A stretch of 64,000 bases of DNA from Streptomyces cyaneofuscatus (lineage in GTDB: Bacteria > Actinomycetota > Actinomycetes > Streptomycetales > Streptomycetaceae). Below the pieces are notes generated by a model, which had not been told where the DNA came from, made no database searches, and saw only the letters and a list, made by a program, of their open reading frames with translations. The position numbers and the translations under genes were made by a program. Positions within the stretch are counted from its first letter, which is position 1. Each line of letters opens with the position of its first letter. The stretch covers positions 186,001-250,000 of the forward strand of contig NZ_JOEM01000003.1 in assembly GCF_000718135.1 (NCBI RefSeq). Direction: 5' to 3'. Of this stretch, positions 8,033-17,525 are shown piece by piece.

Positions 8033-8374
8033 ATGGCACAGACCATTCGTCCCGCCGGCTCCCGGTCCACGACCGGCCGCCCCGCCACCGGCTCGCTCTT
8101 CGCGACGGACGGCAGGCCGCACCCCGTCCAGGACGTCCTGATGGCGGTGACCGGAGTGCTCGGCGTCCTCGCCTTCGTGACGGCGATGTTCCACCACCTG
8201 CACCTGATCAGCTCGTGGGCGGGGCTGGTCGGCATTCTCACCGGCCTCTACGGCCAGTACATCTCGAAGACCACCTGGGAAAGGTTCGGCCTGATCATGG
8301 GGATCGGCGCCTCCGCGGTCGGTTTCTACCTCGGCATGGCGCACGGCGGCCTCTTCGGCGGCGTCATCACCTGA
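8033..8374 (+). CDS. Small integral membrane protein of unknown function
   Basis: The 113-residue product has a basic, Ser/Thr-rich N-terminus of about 35 residues followed by three hydrophobic stretches ([54 protein letters not shown]). AGGAGGTC precedes the ATG at 8033. No domain is recognised. It is divergent from rpsF and followed after about 160 bp by femX, with which it may be only neighbouring. Confidence 0.85.
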   Translation: MAQTIRPAGSRSTTGRPATGSLFATDGRPHPVQDVLMAVTGVLGVLAFVTAMFHHLHLISSWAGLVGILTGLYGQYISKTTWERFGLIMGIGASAVGFYLGMAHGGLFGGVIT

Positions 8375-8536
8375 CCGGCGCAGGACCCGGTGCGGCCGTC
8401 CAGGCGGCCGCACCGGTCCACCGCGGGCGTTCCGGCCGTACGCGGCCAGGCCGGGTGCCCCTCGGTCACAGTAGGCTTCGGCGCGAGAGCCGGAGCCCCT
8501 GACCGATGGGGACACACCTGCCGAGGAGCGCCCCGC

Positions 8537-9655
8537 ATGAGCCTGACCCTGAGGACCATCAGCCGAGAGCAGCATCTGGCGTACATCCAGAGCCTGCCCT
8601 CGGCCAGTCACTGCCAGGTCCCGGCGTGGGCTGATGTGAAGACCGAGTGGCGCTCGGAGAGCCTGGGCTGGTTCGACAAGAACGGCGAGATCGTCGGCGC
8701 CGGGCTCGTCCTGTACCGCCAGCTGCCGAAGATCAAGCGCTACCTGGCGTACCTGCCCGAGGGCCCGGTCATCAACTGGTACGCGCCCAACCTGAGCGAC
8801 TGGCTCCAGCCGATGCTCGCCCACCTCAAGCAGCAGGGCGCGTTCTCCGTGAAGATGGGCCCGCCGGTGGTCATCCGGCGCTGGGACTCCGCGGCCATCA
8901 AGTCCGGCATCCAGGACCCGGACGTGAAGCGCCTGCGCGACGTCGAGGCCACCCACATCGAGCCGCGCGCCTTCGAGGTCGCGGACCGGCTGCGGAAGAT
9001 GGGCTGGCAGCAGGGCGAGGACGGCGGCGCCGGATTCGGTGACGTACAGCCTCGTTACGTCTTCCAGGTGCCGCTGGCCAACCGCTCCCTGGAAGATGTC
9101 CTCAAGGGCTTCAACCAGCTGTGGCGCCGCAACATCAAGAAGGCCGACAAGGCCGGCGTCGAGGTCGTCCAGGGCGGCTACGAGGACCTGGCCGAGTGGC
9201 AGCGGCTCTACGAGATCACGGCCGTGCGCGACCACTTCCGCCCGCGCCCCCTCTCGTACTTCCAGCGCATGTGGACGGTCCTCAACTCCGAGGACCCCAA
9301 TCGGATGCGGCTCTACTTCGCCCGGCACAACGGCGTGAACCTCTCCGCCGCCACGATGCTCGTCGTCGGCGGGCACGTCTGGTATTCCTACGGCGCCTCC
9401 GACAACATCGGGCGCGAGGTCCGGCCGTCGAACGCCATGCAGTGGCGGATGCTCCGCGACAGCTACGCGATGGGCGCCACCGTCTACGACCTGCGCGGGA
9501 TCAGCGACTCGCTGGACGAGAACGACCACCTCTTCGGCCTGATCCAGTTCAAGGTCGGCACCGGCGGCGAGGCCGTGGAGTACGTCGGTGAGTGGGACTT
9601 CCCGCTGAACAAGGTGCTCCACAAGGCGCTCGACATCTACATGTCGCGCCGCTGA
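8537..9655 (+). CDS. femX: FemX-like peptidoglycan interpeptide-bridge aminoacyltransferase
   Basis: The 372-residue protein belongs to the FemABX/MurM group: two GNAT-like halves, with YLPEGPVINWYAP early, KMGPPVVIRRW, then NQLWRRNIKKADKAGVEV and LRGISDSLDENDHLFGLIQFK near the end. Family members use aminoacyl-tRNA to add amino acids to lipid II; in Streptomyces FemX adds the single glycine to LL-diaminopimelate. The long open frame upstream is ignored because GAGGAG at 8523-8528 points to the ATG at 8537. Cytoplasmic, acting at the membrane. The next gene, with an alanine-racemase-type fold, follows by about 80 bp and may be cotranscribed. Confidence 0.92.
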   Translation: MSLTLRTISREQHLAYIQSLPSASHCQVPAWADVKTEWRSESLGWFDKNGEIVGAGLVLYRQLPKIKRYLAYLPEGPVINWYAPNLSDWLQPMLAHLKQQGAFSVKMGPPVVIRRWDSAAIKSGIQDPDVKRLRDVEATHIEPRAFEVADRLRKMGWQQGEDGGAGFGDVQPRYVFQVPLANRSLEDVLKGFNQLWRRNIKKADKAGVEVVQGGYEDLAEWQRLYEITAVRDHFRPRPLSYFQRMWTVLNSEDPNRMRLYFARHNGVNLSAATMLVVGGHVWYSYGASDNIGREVRPSNAMQWRMLRDSYAMGATVYDLRGISDSLDENDHLFGLIQFKVGTGGEAVEYVGEWDFPLNKVLHKALDIYMSRR

Positions 9656-9733
9656 CGCGCTTCAATACCCACCTCGGCACACCCCGTTCGCTCCCTGATT
9701 CACCGCAGCCACCAGAAAGGTTCCGGGCCGGCC

Positions 9734-10765
9734 ATGGCGCTCTCCCTCTACGTCGACACCGCGCGCTGGCGGGCGCACCAGAAGTCCGTGATCGACCAGT
9801 TCCCCGGCCTCGTACCGGTCTGCAAGGGCAACGGGTACGGCTTCGGCCACGAGCGGCTCGCCGACGAGACGATCCGCTTCGGCTCCGACACCCTCGCCGT
9901 CGGCACGACGTACGAGGCCGCCACGATCAAGGACTGGTTCAGCGGTGACCTGCTCGTCCTGACCCCGTTCCGGCGCGGTGAGGAGCCCGTACCGCTGCCG
10001 GACCGCGTCATCCGGTCCGTCTCCTCCGTCGACGGGGTGCACGCCCTGGTGGGCGCCCGGGTCGTCATCGAGTGCATGAGCTCGATGAAGCGCCACGGGG
10101 TCAAGGAGGAGGAGCTCGGGCTGCTGCACGCGGCGATCGAGGACGTACGCCTCGAAGGCTTCGCACTGCACCTGCCGCTGGACCGCACCGACGGCTCGGA
10201 CGCCGTCGAGGAGGTCATAGGGTGGATGGACCGCCTGCGCGCCGCCCGGCTGCCGCTGCACACCATGTTCGTCAGCCACCTGCGCGCCGAGGAACTGGCC
10301 CGGCTCCAGCAGCAGTTCCCGCAGACCCGCTTCCGCGCCCGCATCGGGACCCGGCTCTGGCTGGGCGACCACGAGGCCACGGAGTACCGGGGGGCCGTCC
10401 TGGACGTCACGCCCGTCGTCAAGGGCGACCGGTTCGGCTACCGCCAGCAGAAGGCTGCGTCCGACGGCTGGCTGGTCGTCGTCGCGGGCGGTACGTCGCA
10501 CGGGGTCGGCCTGGAGGCGCCCAAGGCGCTGCACGGGGTGATGCCGCGGGCCAAGGGGGTCGCGCGCGCCGGTCTGGCCACGGTCAACCGGAACCTGTCG
10601 CCGTTCGTCTGGGCGGGCAAGCAGCGGTGGTTCGCCGAGCCGCCGCACATGCAGGTGTCGATCCTGTTCGTGCCGTCGGACGCGCAGGAGCCCCGGGTCG
10701 GCGACGAGCTGGTCGCCCACCTGCGCCACACGACCACGCAGCCCGACCGGCTCGTCGACCGCTGA
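9734..10765 (+). CDS. Alanine racemase-like PLP-dependent protein
   Basis: The N-terminal sequence PVCKGNGYGFGHERLA resembles the VKANAYGHG motif in which alanine racemase holds its PLP lysine (about residue 32), followed by a TIM-barrel-like pattern and, near residue 220, FRARIGTRLWLGD, which resembles the region preceding the second domain. The 343-residue length fits the alanine racemase family, but motif details diverge, so racemisation of alanine is not certain. Position just after femX suggests a role in peptidoglycan precursor amino acids. AGAAAGG lies about 10 bases before the ATG. Confidence 0.75.
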   Translation: MALSLYVDTARWRAHQKSVIDQFPGLVPVCKGNGYGFGHERLADETIRFGSDTLAVGTTYEAATIKDWFSGDLLVLTPFRRGEEPVPLPDRVIRSVSSVDGVHALVGARVVIECMSSMKRHGVKEEELGLLHAAIEDVRLEGFALHLPLDRTDGSDAVEEVIGWMDRLRAARLPLHTMFVSHLRAEELARLQQQFPQTRFRARIGTRLWLGDHEATEYRGAVLDVTPVVKGDRFGYRQQKAASDGWLVVVAGGTSHGVGLEAPKALHGVMPRAKGVARAGLATVNRNLSPFVWAGKQRWFAEPPHMQVSILFVPSDAQEPRVGDELVAHLRHTTTQPDRLVDR

Positions 10766-10780
10766 GCGAGCGGCCCCGGG

Positions 10781-12283
10781 TCAGTGCTCCCGGGCCGCGC
10801 CCCACTCCACCTGAGGCCCGGTGGCCGCCGGGGCCGTGTGCCCGGACGTCCGGGCGTCGGGGGCCAGCACGAACGCGTCCGGCGCCCCGTCGAGCACGCC
10901 GCCCGACGGGTCGTCCGACCCGTCCCGGCGCACCGGGTCCTTCTCCGGCAGCAGGATGTCCCGGACGACCAGGGCGCACAGGTACAGGGTGCCCAGCAGG
11001 TGCAGGGCGATCGCGAGCTGGTACCCCTCCTGCGGCAAGCCCTGGTGCTTGTCGCCGCCGCTCGTGTACGCGAGGTAGAACCAGATCCCCAGGAAGTACA
11101 TGACCTCGCAGGCCTGCCAGATGAGGAAGTCGCGCCAGCGCGGCCGGGCCAGGACGGCGAGCGGGATCAGCCAGAGCACGTACTGCGGCGAGTAGACCTT
11201 GTTCGTCAGGATGAACGCGGCCACCACCAGGAACGCCAGCTGGGCGAAGCGCGGCCGGCGGGCGGCGGTGAGTGCCAGGCCGGCGATGCCCGCGCAGAAC
11301 ACGACCATCAGGACCACGGATGCGGTGTTCACCGTCTCCACGTCGATGGGCTTGCCGGTGCGCTGGGTGATGATCAGCCAGAACGAGCCGAAGTCGATGG
11401 GCCGCTCCTGGCTGAAGGTGTAGAACTTCCGCCACCCCTCGGGGGCGTAGAGCATCACCGGCAGGTTCACCGCCAGCCAGGCCGCCCCCGCGCCGAGCAG
11501 GGCGGTGCCGTACTCGCGCCACCGGCCGGCCCGCCAGCAGAGCACCAGGAGCGGGCCGAGCAGCAGGACGGGGTAGAGCTTGGCCGCCGTCGCGAGGCCG
11601 ATGAGGACGCCGAACGCGAGCACCCGGCCCCGCGACCACATGAGCATCGCGGCGGCCGTCAGGGCGACGGCCAGCAGGTCCCAGTTGATCGTGGCGGTGA
11701 GGGCGAAAGCGGGGGCCAGCGCGACCAGCAGGCCGTCCCAGGGGCGCCGCCGGTGGGTGCGTACGGTGCACACGGCGATGATCACCGCGCAGATCATCAG
11801 CATGCCCGCGTTGACCATCCAGTACATCTGCTCGCGCTGCTGGATGGGGTCGCTGTCCGGTGTGAGGGTCAGCCAGGCGGCCACCTGCATGAAGACCCCG
11901 GTCAGTACGGGGTACTCCAGGTGCTGCATGTCGCCGCTCAGCCGGTCGAAGTAGGGCACCAGCCCGTCGGCGAAGCCGCGTCCCAGGAAGAGGTGCGGGA
12001 TGTCGGAGTAGCAGGCGTGCGTGTACTGGGAGGTGGCTCCGCGGAACCAGGCCCACTCGTAGCAGGGGATCTTCTGGACCATGCCGAGCGCGAACATCCC
12101 GATCATGGTCAGGGCGACGACCCGGACGGGCGTCAGCGGACCGTCGCCGAGCCGTGCCCAGCGCCCCACCCGCCCGCCGAACAGCTCACTGCCGGCCGCC
12201 GCGACCTCGTCCTGATCGGTGGGCCGCACGACGGGCCGCTCCTGCTGCTGCACGCTCGTGTCCTCTGCACTGGGGCTTGGCAT
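10781..12283 (-). CDS. GT87-like polyprenol-phosphate mannosyltransferase, integral membrane
   Basis: The 500-residue protein has a hydrophilic start of about 40 residues and then many hydrophobic segments, with the DUF2029/GT87 layout: an acidic extracytoplasmic loop after the first helix (FDRLSGDMQHLEYPVLTGVF) and KLYPVLLLGPLLV, NKVYSPQYVLWLIPL later. Such enzymes take mannose or related sugars from a lipid carrier outside the membrane. The ATG at 12283 is preferred to that at 12292 because AGGA sits nine bases before it. Acceptor is unknown. It lies downstream of a strong terminator that separates it from the PBP gene. Confidence 0.82.
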   Translation of the reverse strand: MPSPSAEDTSVQQQERPVVRPTDQDEVAAAGSELFGGRVGRWARLGDGPLTPVRVVALTMIGMFALGMVQKIPCYEWAWFRGATSQYTHACYSDIPHLFLGRGFADGLVPYFDRLSGDMQHLEYPVLTGVFMQVAAWLTLTPDSDPIQQREQMYWMVNAGMLMICAVIIAVCTVRTHRRRPWDGLLVALAPAFALTATINWDLLAVALTAAAMLMWSRGRVLAFGVLIGLATAAKLYPVLLLGPLLVLCWRAGRWREYGTALLGAGAAWLAVNLPVMLYAPEGWRKFYTFSQERPIDFGSFWLIITQRTGKPIDVETVNTASVVLMVVFCAGIAGLALTAARRPRFAQLAFLVVAAFILTNKVYSPQYVLWLIPLAVLARPRWRDFLIWQACEVMYFLGIWFYLAYTSGGDKHQGLPQEGYQLAIALHLLGTLYLCALVVRDILLPEKDPVRRDGSDDPSGGVLDGAPDAFVLAPDARTSGHTAPAATGPQVEWGAAREH

Positions 12284-12367
12284 GCCGCACATCCTGCCGT
12301 ACGGGGCTGTGGCCGGGGCATGGACCGGCCCAGGACACGGGCAGGGGCCCCTGGTGGCCCGGAACGC

Positions 12368-12411
12368 GACGAGGGCCGCCGCACCGTCTCTCCGGTGCGG
12401 CGGCCCTCGTC
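12368..12411 (-). terminator. Strong terminator after the class A PBP gene
   Basis: A stem of about 19 bp (12368-12386 with 12393-12411, core GAGGGCCGCCGCACCG) closes a TCTCTC loop, about 45 bp beyond the PBP stop. Confidence 0.85.
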
Positions 12412-12454
12412 CTACGGGCGTCCAGGGCTGTTCACGGGCCCTGCTGCGGTGCGG

Positions 12455-15175
12455 CTATCCGCCGTTGGCGCCGCTCCATAGGCCGCCATTGGTCCCGGCG
12501 TTCCCGCCGTTGGCACCCTCGGTGGTCCCTTCGGTGGTGCCGGTGTTGGCGCCACCGTCCGCCCCCGCGTTCGCACCACCGTCGGCTCCGGCGTTGGCAC
12601 CACCGTCGGTGGTGCCGGTGTTGGCACCGCCGTCCGCCCCCGCGTTCGCACCACCGTCGGCTCCCGCGTTCGCTCCACCGCCGTTGGGGTTCTGGCACTC
12701 CCGGTCCCAGAAATCGCAGGTCTTGCTCGGCGTGGGAGACGGAGTCGTGGGCGTCGGGGAAGGCGTCGGCGGCTCCGGCTCCTCGGTGGTGGGCGTCGGC
12801 GAGGGTGTCGGGCTCGGCGTCGGGGTCGGGGTCGGGCTGGCCGCGCCACCGCCCCAGATCTCCTCGCCGATGGGCTGCGGCTTCGGGAACGAGAGGACCT
12901 TCTCCCCCTTCATCGCCGCGGTCATGTAGTCGTGCCAGATGGACGCCGGGAACGAGTTTCCGTGGATCTTCTTCTCGCCGCCGGTGCCGAACATCTCCTC
13001 GAACTTGCGCTTGGTGTTGGTCTCGTCGTCGTCCAGGCGGAACATGCTGATCGCCGTCGAGAGCTGCGGGGTGTAACCGACGAACCAGGCGGACTTGTTG
13101 CCGTCCGTCGTACCCGTCTTCCCCGCCGCCTCACGTCCCTCGAGCCGTGCGGGCTGGCCCGTGCCGTTCTCCACCACGTTCTTCAGCACGTCCGTGACGT
13201 TGTCCGCGACGACTGTGCTGAAGGCGCGCTTGGACTGCTTCTTGTGCTGGAAGACGGTCCTGCCGTTCTGCTTCACCTCGGTGACGGAGTACGTGGGGTT
13301 CTGCTGGCCGCTCGTGGCGAAGGTGGCGTAGGCACCGGCCATACGGATGGCACTGGGCGAGGACGTACCGATGGAGAACGACGGAACGGTGGAGTCCGCC
13401 ATCATGCCGTCGTCCTTCAGGCCGGCGAGGACGGCGGCTTCCTTGACCTTGTCCGTCCCGACGTCCATACCGAGCTGGACGAAGGGGGAGTTGGCCGACT
13501 GCTCCATGGCGTGCCGCAGGTCGATCTCGCCGTGGTCGTAGTCACCGTCGTTGGTCTGGAGCCACTCGTTGTCGTCCTTGTCCTTCCAGACCTCGCCGTT
13601 GTACTCCTTGATCTGGAGCTTGTTGTCGCCGTTGTAGATGCTCTCCGGCGAGACGAGGGTGCGCTGGGAGTCGTCCTGGTCCGGCCCGAGCTTCGGGTCG
13701 CGTACGCCGTACCGCATCGCCGCGGCCAGCACGAAGGGCTTCCACGTCGAGCCGACCTGGGCGCCGGTGGCGTCGGCGTTGTTGGTGAAGTGCTTCGTGG
13801 CGTCCTGCCCGCCGTACGTGGCGAGAATGGCGCCCGTCTTGGTGTCCACCGAGGCTCCGCCGAACTCCACGTGGGTGTCCGTCTTCGGACGCTCCTCGGG
13901 ACGGATCTTGGCCTTGTAGACCTTGTCCACCGCTTTGGCGAGGTCGTCCACCTTCGTCTTGTCGAAGGTGGTGTGAATCTCGAAGCCGCCGAGCTCCATG
14001 TCCTTGGCCGTGATCTTCTCGGTGTTGTTGGCGAGGAAGTACTTACGCGCCAGCTCCACCAGGTAGCCGGTCTGTCCACCCAGCTTGGCGTTCTTCTTCA
14101 GCGGCTTGGGCTCGGGGAACTTCTTGTACTTCGCCCGCTCCTCCGCCGACATCTTGCCGTCCTTGACCTGCTCGTCAAGGATCCACTTCCAGCGCTCCTC
14201 GGCGCGTTCGCGGTTCTTCGCCGGGGTCGCGCCCTTGGGGTCGATGTCGGTGGCGCCGGCCGGGTCGTAGTAGCTCGCCCCCTTGAGGAGCGTCGCCAGG
14301 AAGGCGCACTCGCTCGGGTTCAGGTCCGTGGCGTCCTTGTCGTAGTACGTACGGGCCGCGGCCTGCAGACCGGAGGCGCCTCGTCCGTAGTAGGAGACGT
14401 TGAGGTAGCCGGCCATGACCGTCTCCTTCTTCTCCTCCCCGGCGACCTTGAGGGTGATGAAGAGCTCTTTGAACTTCCGCGAGAGCGTCTGGTCCTGGTT
14501 GAGCCGCGAGTTCTTCACGTACTGCTGGGTGATGGTCGAACCACCCTGGGTCTGACCGCCCGTGGCCATGTTGAACACCGCACGGCCGATGCCCTTGGGG
14601 TCGATGCCCTGGTCCGTCCAGAAGCTCTTGTTCTCAGCCGCGACCACGGCATTGCGCATCGCCACGGGGATCTGCTCGTAGCTGATCTCCTGACGGTTGG
14701 CCACACCGCCGGTCGCCACCATCTGGTCGCCGTTGGCCCAGTAGTAGACGTTGTTCTGCGCCTTGGCGGCATCCTGGATCCTCGGCTTGTCGACCAGGGC
14801 GTACGAGACGCCTGCCACGCCCATCAGCATGCCGAGGAAGCCCACGCAGAGGCCCGAGACGAGCTTCCACGAGGGCAGCCAGCGACGGAATCCGTACCGG
14901 CCGTGCCGCGGGTAGTCGATCAGGCGCTTCTTGCCGGGAGGTCCGGCGTCGCCGCCACCGCCGGCCCGCCGGCGGCCCCCGCCGCGCTGAGCCGCACGGC
15001 GGGCCTCGGCACGGCTGCCGTACGGGCGCTCCTCGCCCTGCGGCTCGGCATGTGCCACGGATGTAGCTCTGCGTGACGGCGCTGCTCGGCGTCCGGCTGG
15101 CTGCTGGGCGGCTCGTCTGGCCGCGGCCCGCCCGCCACCTTGCGGCTGAGACGATTTGCGACGGTGCTCGCTCAT
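12455..15175 (-). CDS. Class A penicillin-binding protein (glycosyltransferase and transpeptidase)
   Basis: The 906-residue enzyme polymerises and cross-links peptidoglycan. It has a basic cytoplasmic N-terminus of about 100 residues, one membrane helix near 104-128 (SGLCVGFLGMLMGVAGVSYA), a GT51 domain with E181 in AAENKSFW and GGSTITQQYVKN, and a transpeptidase domain with STWK near 476, SAN (SANSPF) and KTG (AGKTGTT) near 685. The tail is Pro/Thr-rich and then a Gly/Ala/Asn repeat. In the first glycosyltransferase motif the usual ED is EN, a conservative change that keeps the catalytic Glu. GAGGAG precedes the ATG at 15175. Confidence 0.95.
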   Translation of the reverse strand: MSEHRRKSSQPQGGGRAAARRAAQQPAGRRAAPSRRATSVAHAEPQGEERPYGSRAEARRAAQRGGGRRRAGGGGDAGPPGKKRLIDYPRHGRYGFRRWLPSWKLVSGLCVGFLGMLMGVAGVSYALVDKPRIQDAAKAQNNVYYWANGDQMVATGGVANRQEISYEQIPVAMRNAVVAAENKSFWTDQGIDPKGIGRAVFNMATGGQTQGGSTITQQYVKNSRLNQDQTLSRKFKELFITLKVAGEEKKETVMAGYLNVSYYGRGASGLQAAARTYYDKDATDLNPSECAFLATLLKGASYYDPAGATDIDPKGATPAKNRERAEERWKWILDEQVKDGKMSAEERAKYKKFPEPKPLKKNAKLGGQTGYLVELARKYFLANNTEKITAKDMELGGFEIHTTFDKTKVDDLAKAVDKVYKAKIRPEERPKTDTHVEFGGASVDTKTGAILATYGGQDATKHFTNNADATGAQVGSTWKPFVLAAAMRYGVRDPKLGPDQDDSQRTLVSPESIYNGDNKLQIKEYNGEVWKDKDDNEWLQTNDGDYDHGEIDLRHAMEQSANSPFVQLGMDVGTDKVKEAAVLAGLKDDGMMADSTVPSFSIGTSSPSAIRMAGAYATFATSGQQNPTYSVTEVKQNGRTVFQHKKQSKRAFSTVVADNVTDVLKNVVENGTGQPARLEGREAAGKTGTTDGNKSAWFVGYTPQLSTAISMFRLDDDETNTKRKFEEMFGTGGEKKIHGNSFPASIWHDYMTAAMKGEKVLSFPKPQPIGEEIWGGGAASPTPTPTPSPTPSPTPTTEEPEPPTPSPTPTTPSPTPSKTCDFWDRECQNPNGGGANAGADGGANAGADGGANTGTTDGGANAGADGGANAGADGGANTGTTEGTTEGANGGNAGTNGGLWSGANGG
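12532..12681 (-). repeat. 75-bp tandem duplication encoding a Gly/Ala/Asn repeat in the PBP tail
   Basis: Two copies of a 75-bp unit (12532-12606 and 12607-12681) encode blocks of GGANAGAD, GGANAGAD and GGANTGTTD or -TTE. Copies are nearly identical, which points to recent duplication or ongoing slippage; copy number is likely to vary between strains. Confidence 0.8.
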
Positions 15176-15448
15176 GGAACGACTACTCCTCGGGCAGGCG
15201 AGAGCGCCTGGAAGCGGCAGTTGAGATCCGGTCCCCCCGAATTACGGACCAGCCCTGCGGAAGGCTCATCCGCAGTACATCCGGCAGTCCGCGATAACTG
15301 ACGCACAACGGCGCCTCACGGTTCCCGGTGGTCTGCATGCCGCACAGACTACGCACGGTCAAAACCCTCCTAGGGCCGAACTTCACCCCAAACAACGCAA
15401 GTCGCTCCCTACGAATTGGCGATGTGACGCCGCTCACGAAGGTCACCC

Positions 15449-15506
15449 TTGTCGAACCCGTCGGACCGATCTATCGTGCTGATGTATCGAGTCGATACAT
15501 CAGCAC
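15449..15506 (+). promoter_or_regulatory. padR-ino1 promoter with overlapping operator
   Basis: TTGTCG (15449-15454) and TATCGT (15472-15477) are 17 bp apart, a good vegetative promoter. A perfect inverted repeat with 15-bp arms and one central base covers 15476-15506 (GTGCTGATGTATCGA, then G, then its complement), overlapping the -10 and the expected start of transcription. A dimeric PadR protein bound there would block its own promoter. The rest of the 400-bp gap from the PBP gene (15176-15448) shows no gene. Confidence 0.7.
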
Positions 15507-15574
15507 GGCATAAGTACATCGGTGGATCCGGCAGACGGTTCCCGCGGAACCAGCGGCAGAAGGAGGAGACGCAC

Positions 15575-16258
15575 GTGAGCCGACGCTCCGGCATCCTCGA
15601 GTTCGCCGTCCTCGGGCTGCTCCGCGAGTCTCCGATGCACGGCTACGAGCTGCGCAAACGCCTCAACACCTCGCTCGGCATCTTCCGTGCGTTCAGCTAC
15701 GGGACTCTCTACCCGTGCCTCAAGACGCTGGTGGCCAGCGGGTGGTTGATCGAGGAGCCCTCCGGCGACGAGGCCGACGCCACGCCCGCCTCGTCCCTCA
15801 CCGGGCGCCGGGCGAAGATCGTCTACCGGCTGACGGCGGAAGGTAAGGAGCACTTCGAGGAGCTGCTCTCGCACACCGGTCCGGACGCCTGGGAGGACGA
15901 GCACTTCGCGGCACGCTTCGCCTTCTTCGGCCAGACCGAACGCGACGTGCGGATGCGCGTCCTCGAAGGCAGGCGCAGCAGGCTGGAGGAGCGTCTGGAG
16001 AAGATGCGCGCCTCCCTCGCCCGCACACGTGAACGACTCGACGACTACACACTTGAGCTGCAGCGACACGGCATGGAGTCCGTGGAGCGCGAAGTGCGCT
16101 GGCTGAACGAGCTCATCGAGAGCGAGCGGTCGGGACGGGATCAGAGACGATCCTCGCCCGAGGGCTCTGCTCAGCAGGACACATCAGGAGAGACGGGCGG
16201 CCTGCCCCGGCACCGGGGTGACACCCCGCCGGATCCGTCCGACGACACCGCCAAGTGA
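15575..16258 (+). CDS. PadR family transcriptional regulator
   Basis: The 227-residue product has the PadR winged helix in residues 1 to about 95 ([23 protein letters not shown], then [19 protein letters not shown]), followed by a coiled-coil-like arm ([22 protein letters not shown]) used for dimerisation. The GTG at 15575 follows AAGGAGGAG; the longer open frame begins inside the promoter. It is 59 bp upstream of ino1 on the same strand, so the two are probably cotranscribed from the autoregulated promoter. The ligand is unknown. Confidence 0.92.
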   Translation: MSRRSGILEFAVLGLLRESPMHGYELRKRLNTSLGIFRAFSYGTLYPCLKTLVASGWLIEEPSGDEADATPASSLTGRRAKIVYRLTAEGKEHFEELLSHTGPDAWEDEHFAARFAFFGQTERDVRMRVLEGRRSRLEERLEKMRASLARTRERLDDYTLELQRHGMESVEREVRWLNELIESERSGRDQRRSSPEGSAQQDTSGETGGLPRHRGDTPPDPSDDTAK

Positions 16259-16317
16259 AGTCACCGCATTCCGCGGGGACTTCATCGGAAACACCGATTA
16301 CACAGGGAGCAACCGGA

Positions 16318-17400
16318 ATGGGTTCGGTTCGCGTAGCCATCGTAGGCGTGGGCAACTGCGCCGCCTCGCTGGTGCAGGGCGTCGAGTACTACAAGGACGC
16401 AGATCCGGCCGGCAAGGTGCCCGGCCTGATGCACGTCCAGTTCGGCGATTACCACGTCAGCGACGTCGAGTTCGTCGCCGCCTTCGACGTCGACGCGAAG
16501 AAGGTCGGCCTCGACCTCGCGGACGCCATCGGCGCCAGCGAGAACAACACCATCAAGATCGCGGATGTGCCGAACACGGGCGTCACCGTCCAGCGCGGCC
16601 ACACCCACGACGGTCTGGGCAAGTACTACCGCGAGACGATCGAGGAGTCCGCGGACGCCCCGGTCGACGTCGTCCAGGTCCTCAAGGACAAGCAGGTCGA
16701 CGTCCTCGTCTGCTACCTCCCCGTCGGTTCCGAGGTCGCCGCGAAGTTCTACGCGCAGTGCGCCATCGACGCCAAGGTCGCGTTCGTCAACGCTCTCCCG
16801 GTCTTCATCGCCGGCACCAAGGAGTGGGCGGACAAGTTCACCGAGGCCGGTGTCCCGATCGTCGGCGACGACATCAAGTCCCAGGTGGGCGCCACCATCA
16901 CGCACCGCGTGATGGCGAAGCTCTTCGAGGACCGGGGCGTCGTCCTGGACCGCACGATGCAGCTGAACGTCGGCGGCAACATGGACTTCAAGAACATGCT
17001 CGAGCGTGAGCGCCTGGAGTCCAAGAAGATCTCGAAGACGCAGGCCGTCACCTCGCAGATCCGTGACCGCGAGCTCGGTGCGGACAACGTCCACATCGGC
17101 CCCTCCGACTACGTGGCCTGGCTGGACGACCGCAAGTGGGCGTACGTGCGCCTCGAGGGCCGCGCCTTCGGTGACGTTCCGCTGAACCTGGAGTACAAGC
17201 TCGAGGTGTGGGACTCCCCGAACTCGGCCGGTGTCATCATCGACGCCGTCCGTGCGGCGAAGATCGCCAAGGACCGCGGCATCGGTGGCCCGATCCTCTC
17301 GGCTTCGAGCTACTTCATGAAGTCCCCGCCGGTGCAGTACTTCGACGACGAGGCCCGCGAGAACGTCGAGAAGTTCATCAACGGCGACACCGAGAGCTGA
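16318..17400 (+). CDS. ino1: Inositol-3-phosphate synthase
   Basis: The 360-residue enzyme makes inositol 3-phosphate from glucose 6-phosphate with bound NAD, the first step towards phosphatidylinositol and mycothiol. Visible features are the N-terminal Rossmann motif [41 protein letters not shown] and [12 protein letters not shown] of the actinobacterial enzyme. Length is typical of the short bacterial/archaeal form. GGGAGC precedes the ATG. Mycothiol demand links it loosely to the thiol-redox genes at 28.8 kb. Confidence 0.96.
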   Translation: MGSVRVAIVGVGNCAASLVQGVEYYKDADPAGKVPGLMHVQFGDYHVSDVEFVAAFDVDAKKVGLDLADAIGASENNTIKIADVPNTGVTVQRGHTHDGLGKYYRETIEESADAPVDVVQVLKDKQVDVLVCYLPVGSEVAAKFYAQCAIDAKVAFVNALPVFIAGTKEWADKFTEAGVPIVGDDIKSQVGATITHRVMAKLFEDRGVVLDRTMQLNVGGNMDFKNMLERERLESKKISKTQAVTSQIRDRELGADNVHIGPSDYVAWLDDRKWAYVRLEGRAFGDVPLNLEYKLEVWDSPNSAGVIIDAVRAAKIAKDRGIGGPILSASSYFMKSPPVQYFDDEARENVEKFINGDTES

Positions 17401-17464
17401 ACCGGCTCTCACGCCTGACCGCATCACCGGAGCACTGAGCGGCGACGCTCACCTCATCCTGCCG

Positions 17465-17509
17465 CACGTCGGGGGTCCCCGGGCAATCCGCCCGCGGACC
17501 CCCGACGTG
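17465..17509 (+). terminator. Terminator after ino1
   Basis: CACGTCGGGGGTCC (17465-17478) pairs perfectly with 17496-17509; the 17-base loop can form a small GGGC/GCCC stem of its own. Confidence 0.8.
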
Positions 17510-17525
17510 TGTGACGCTTACTCCC

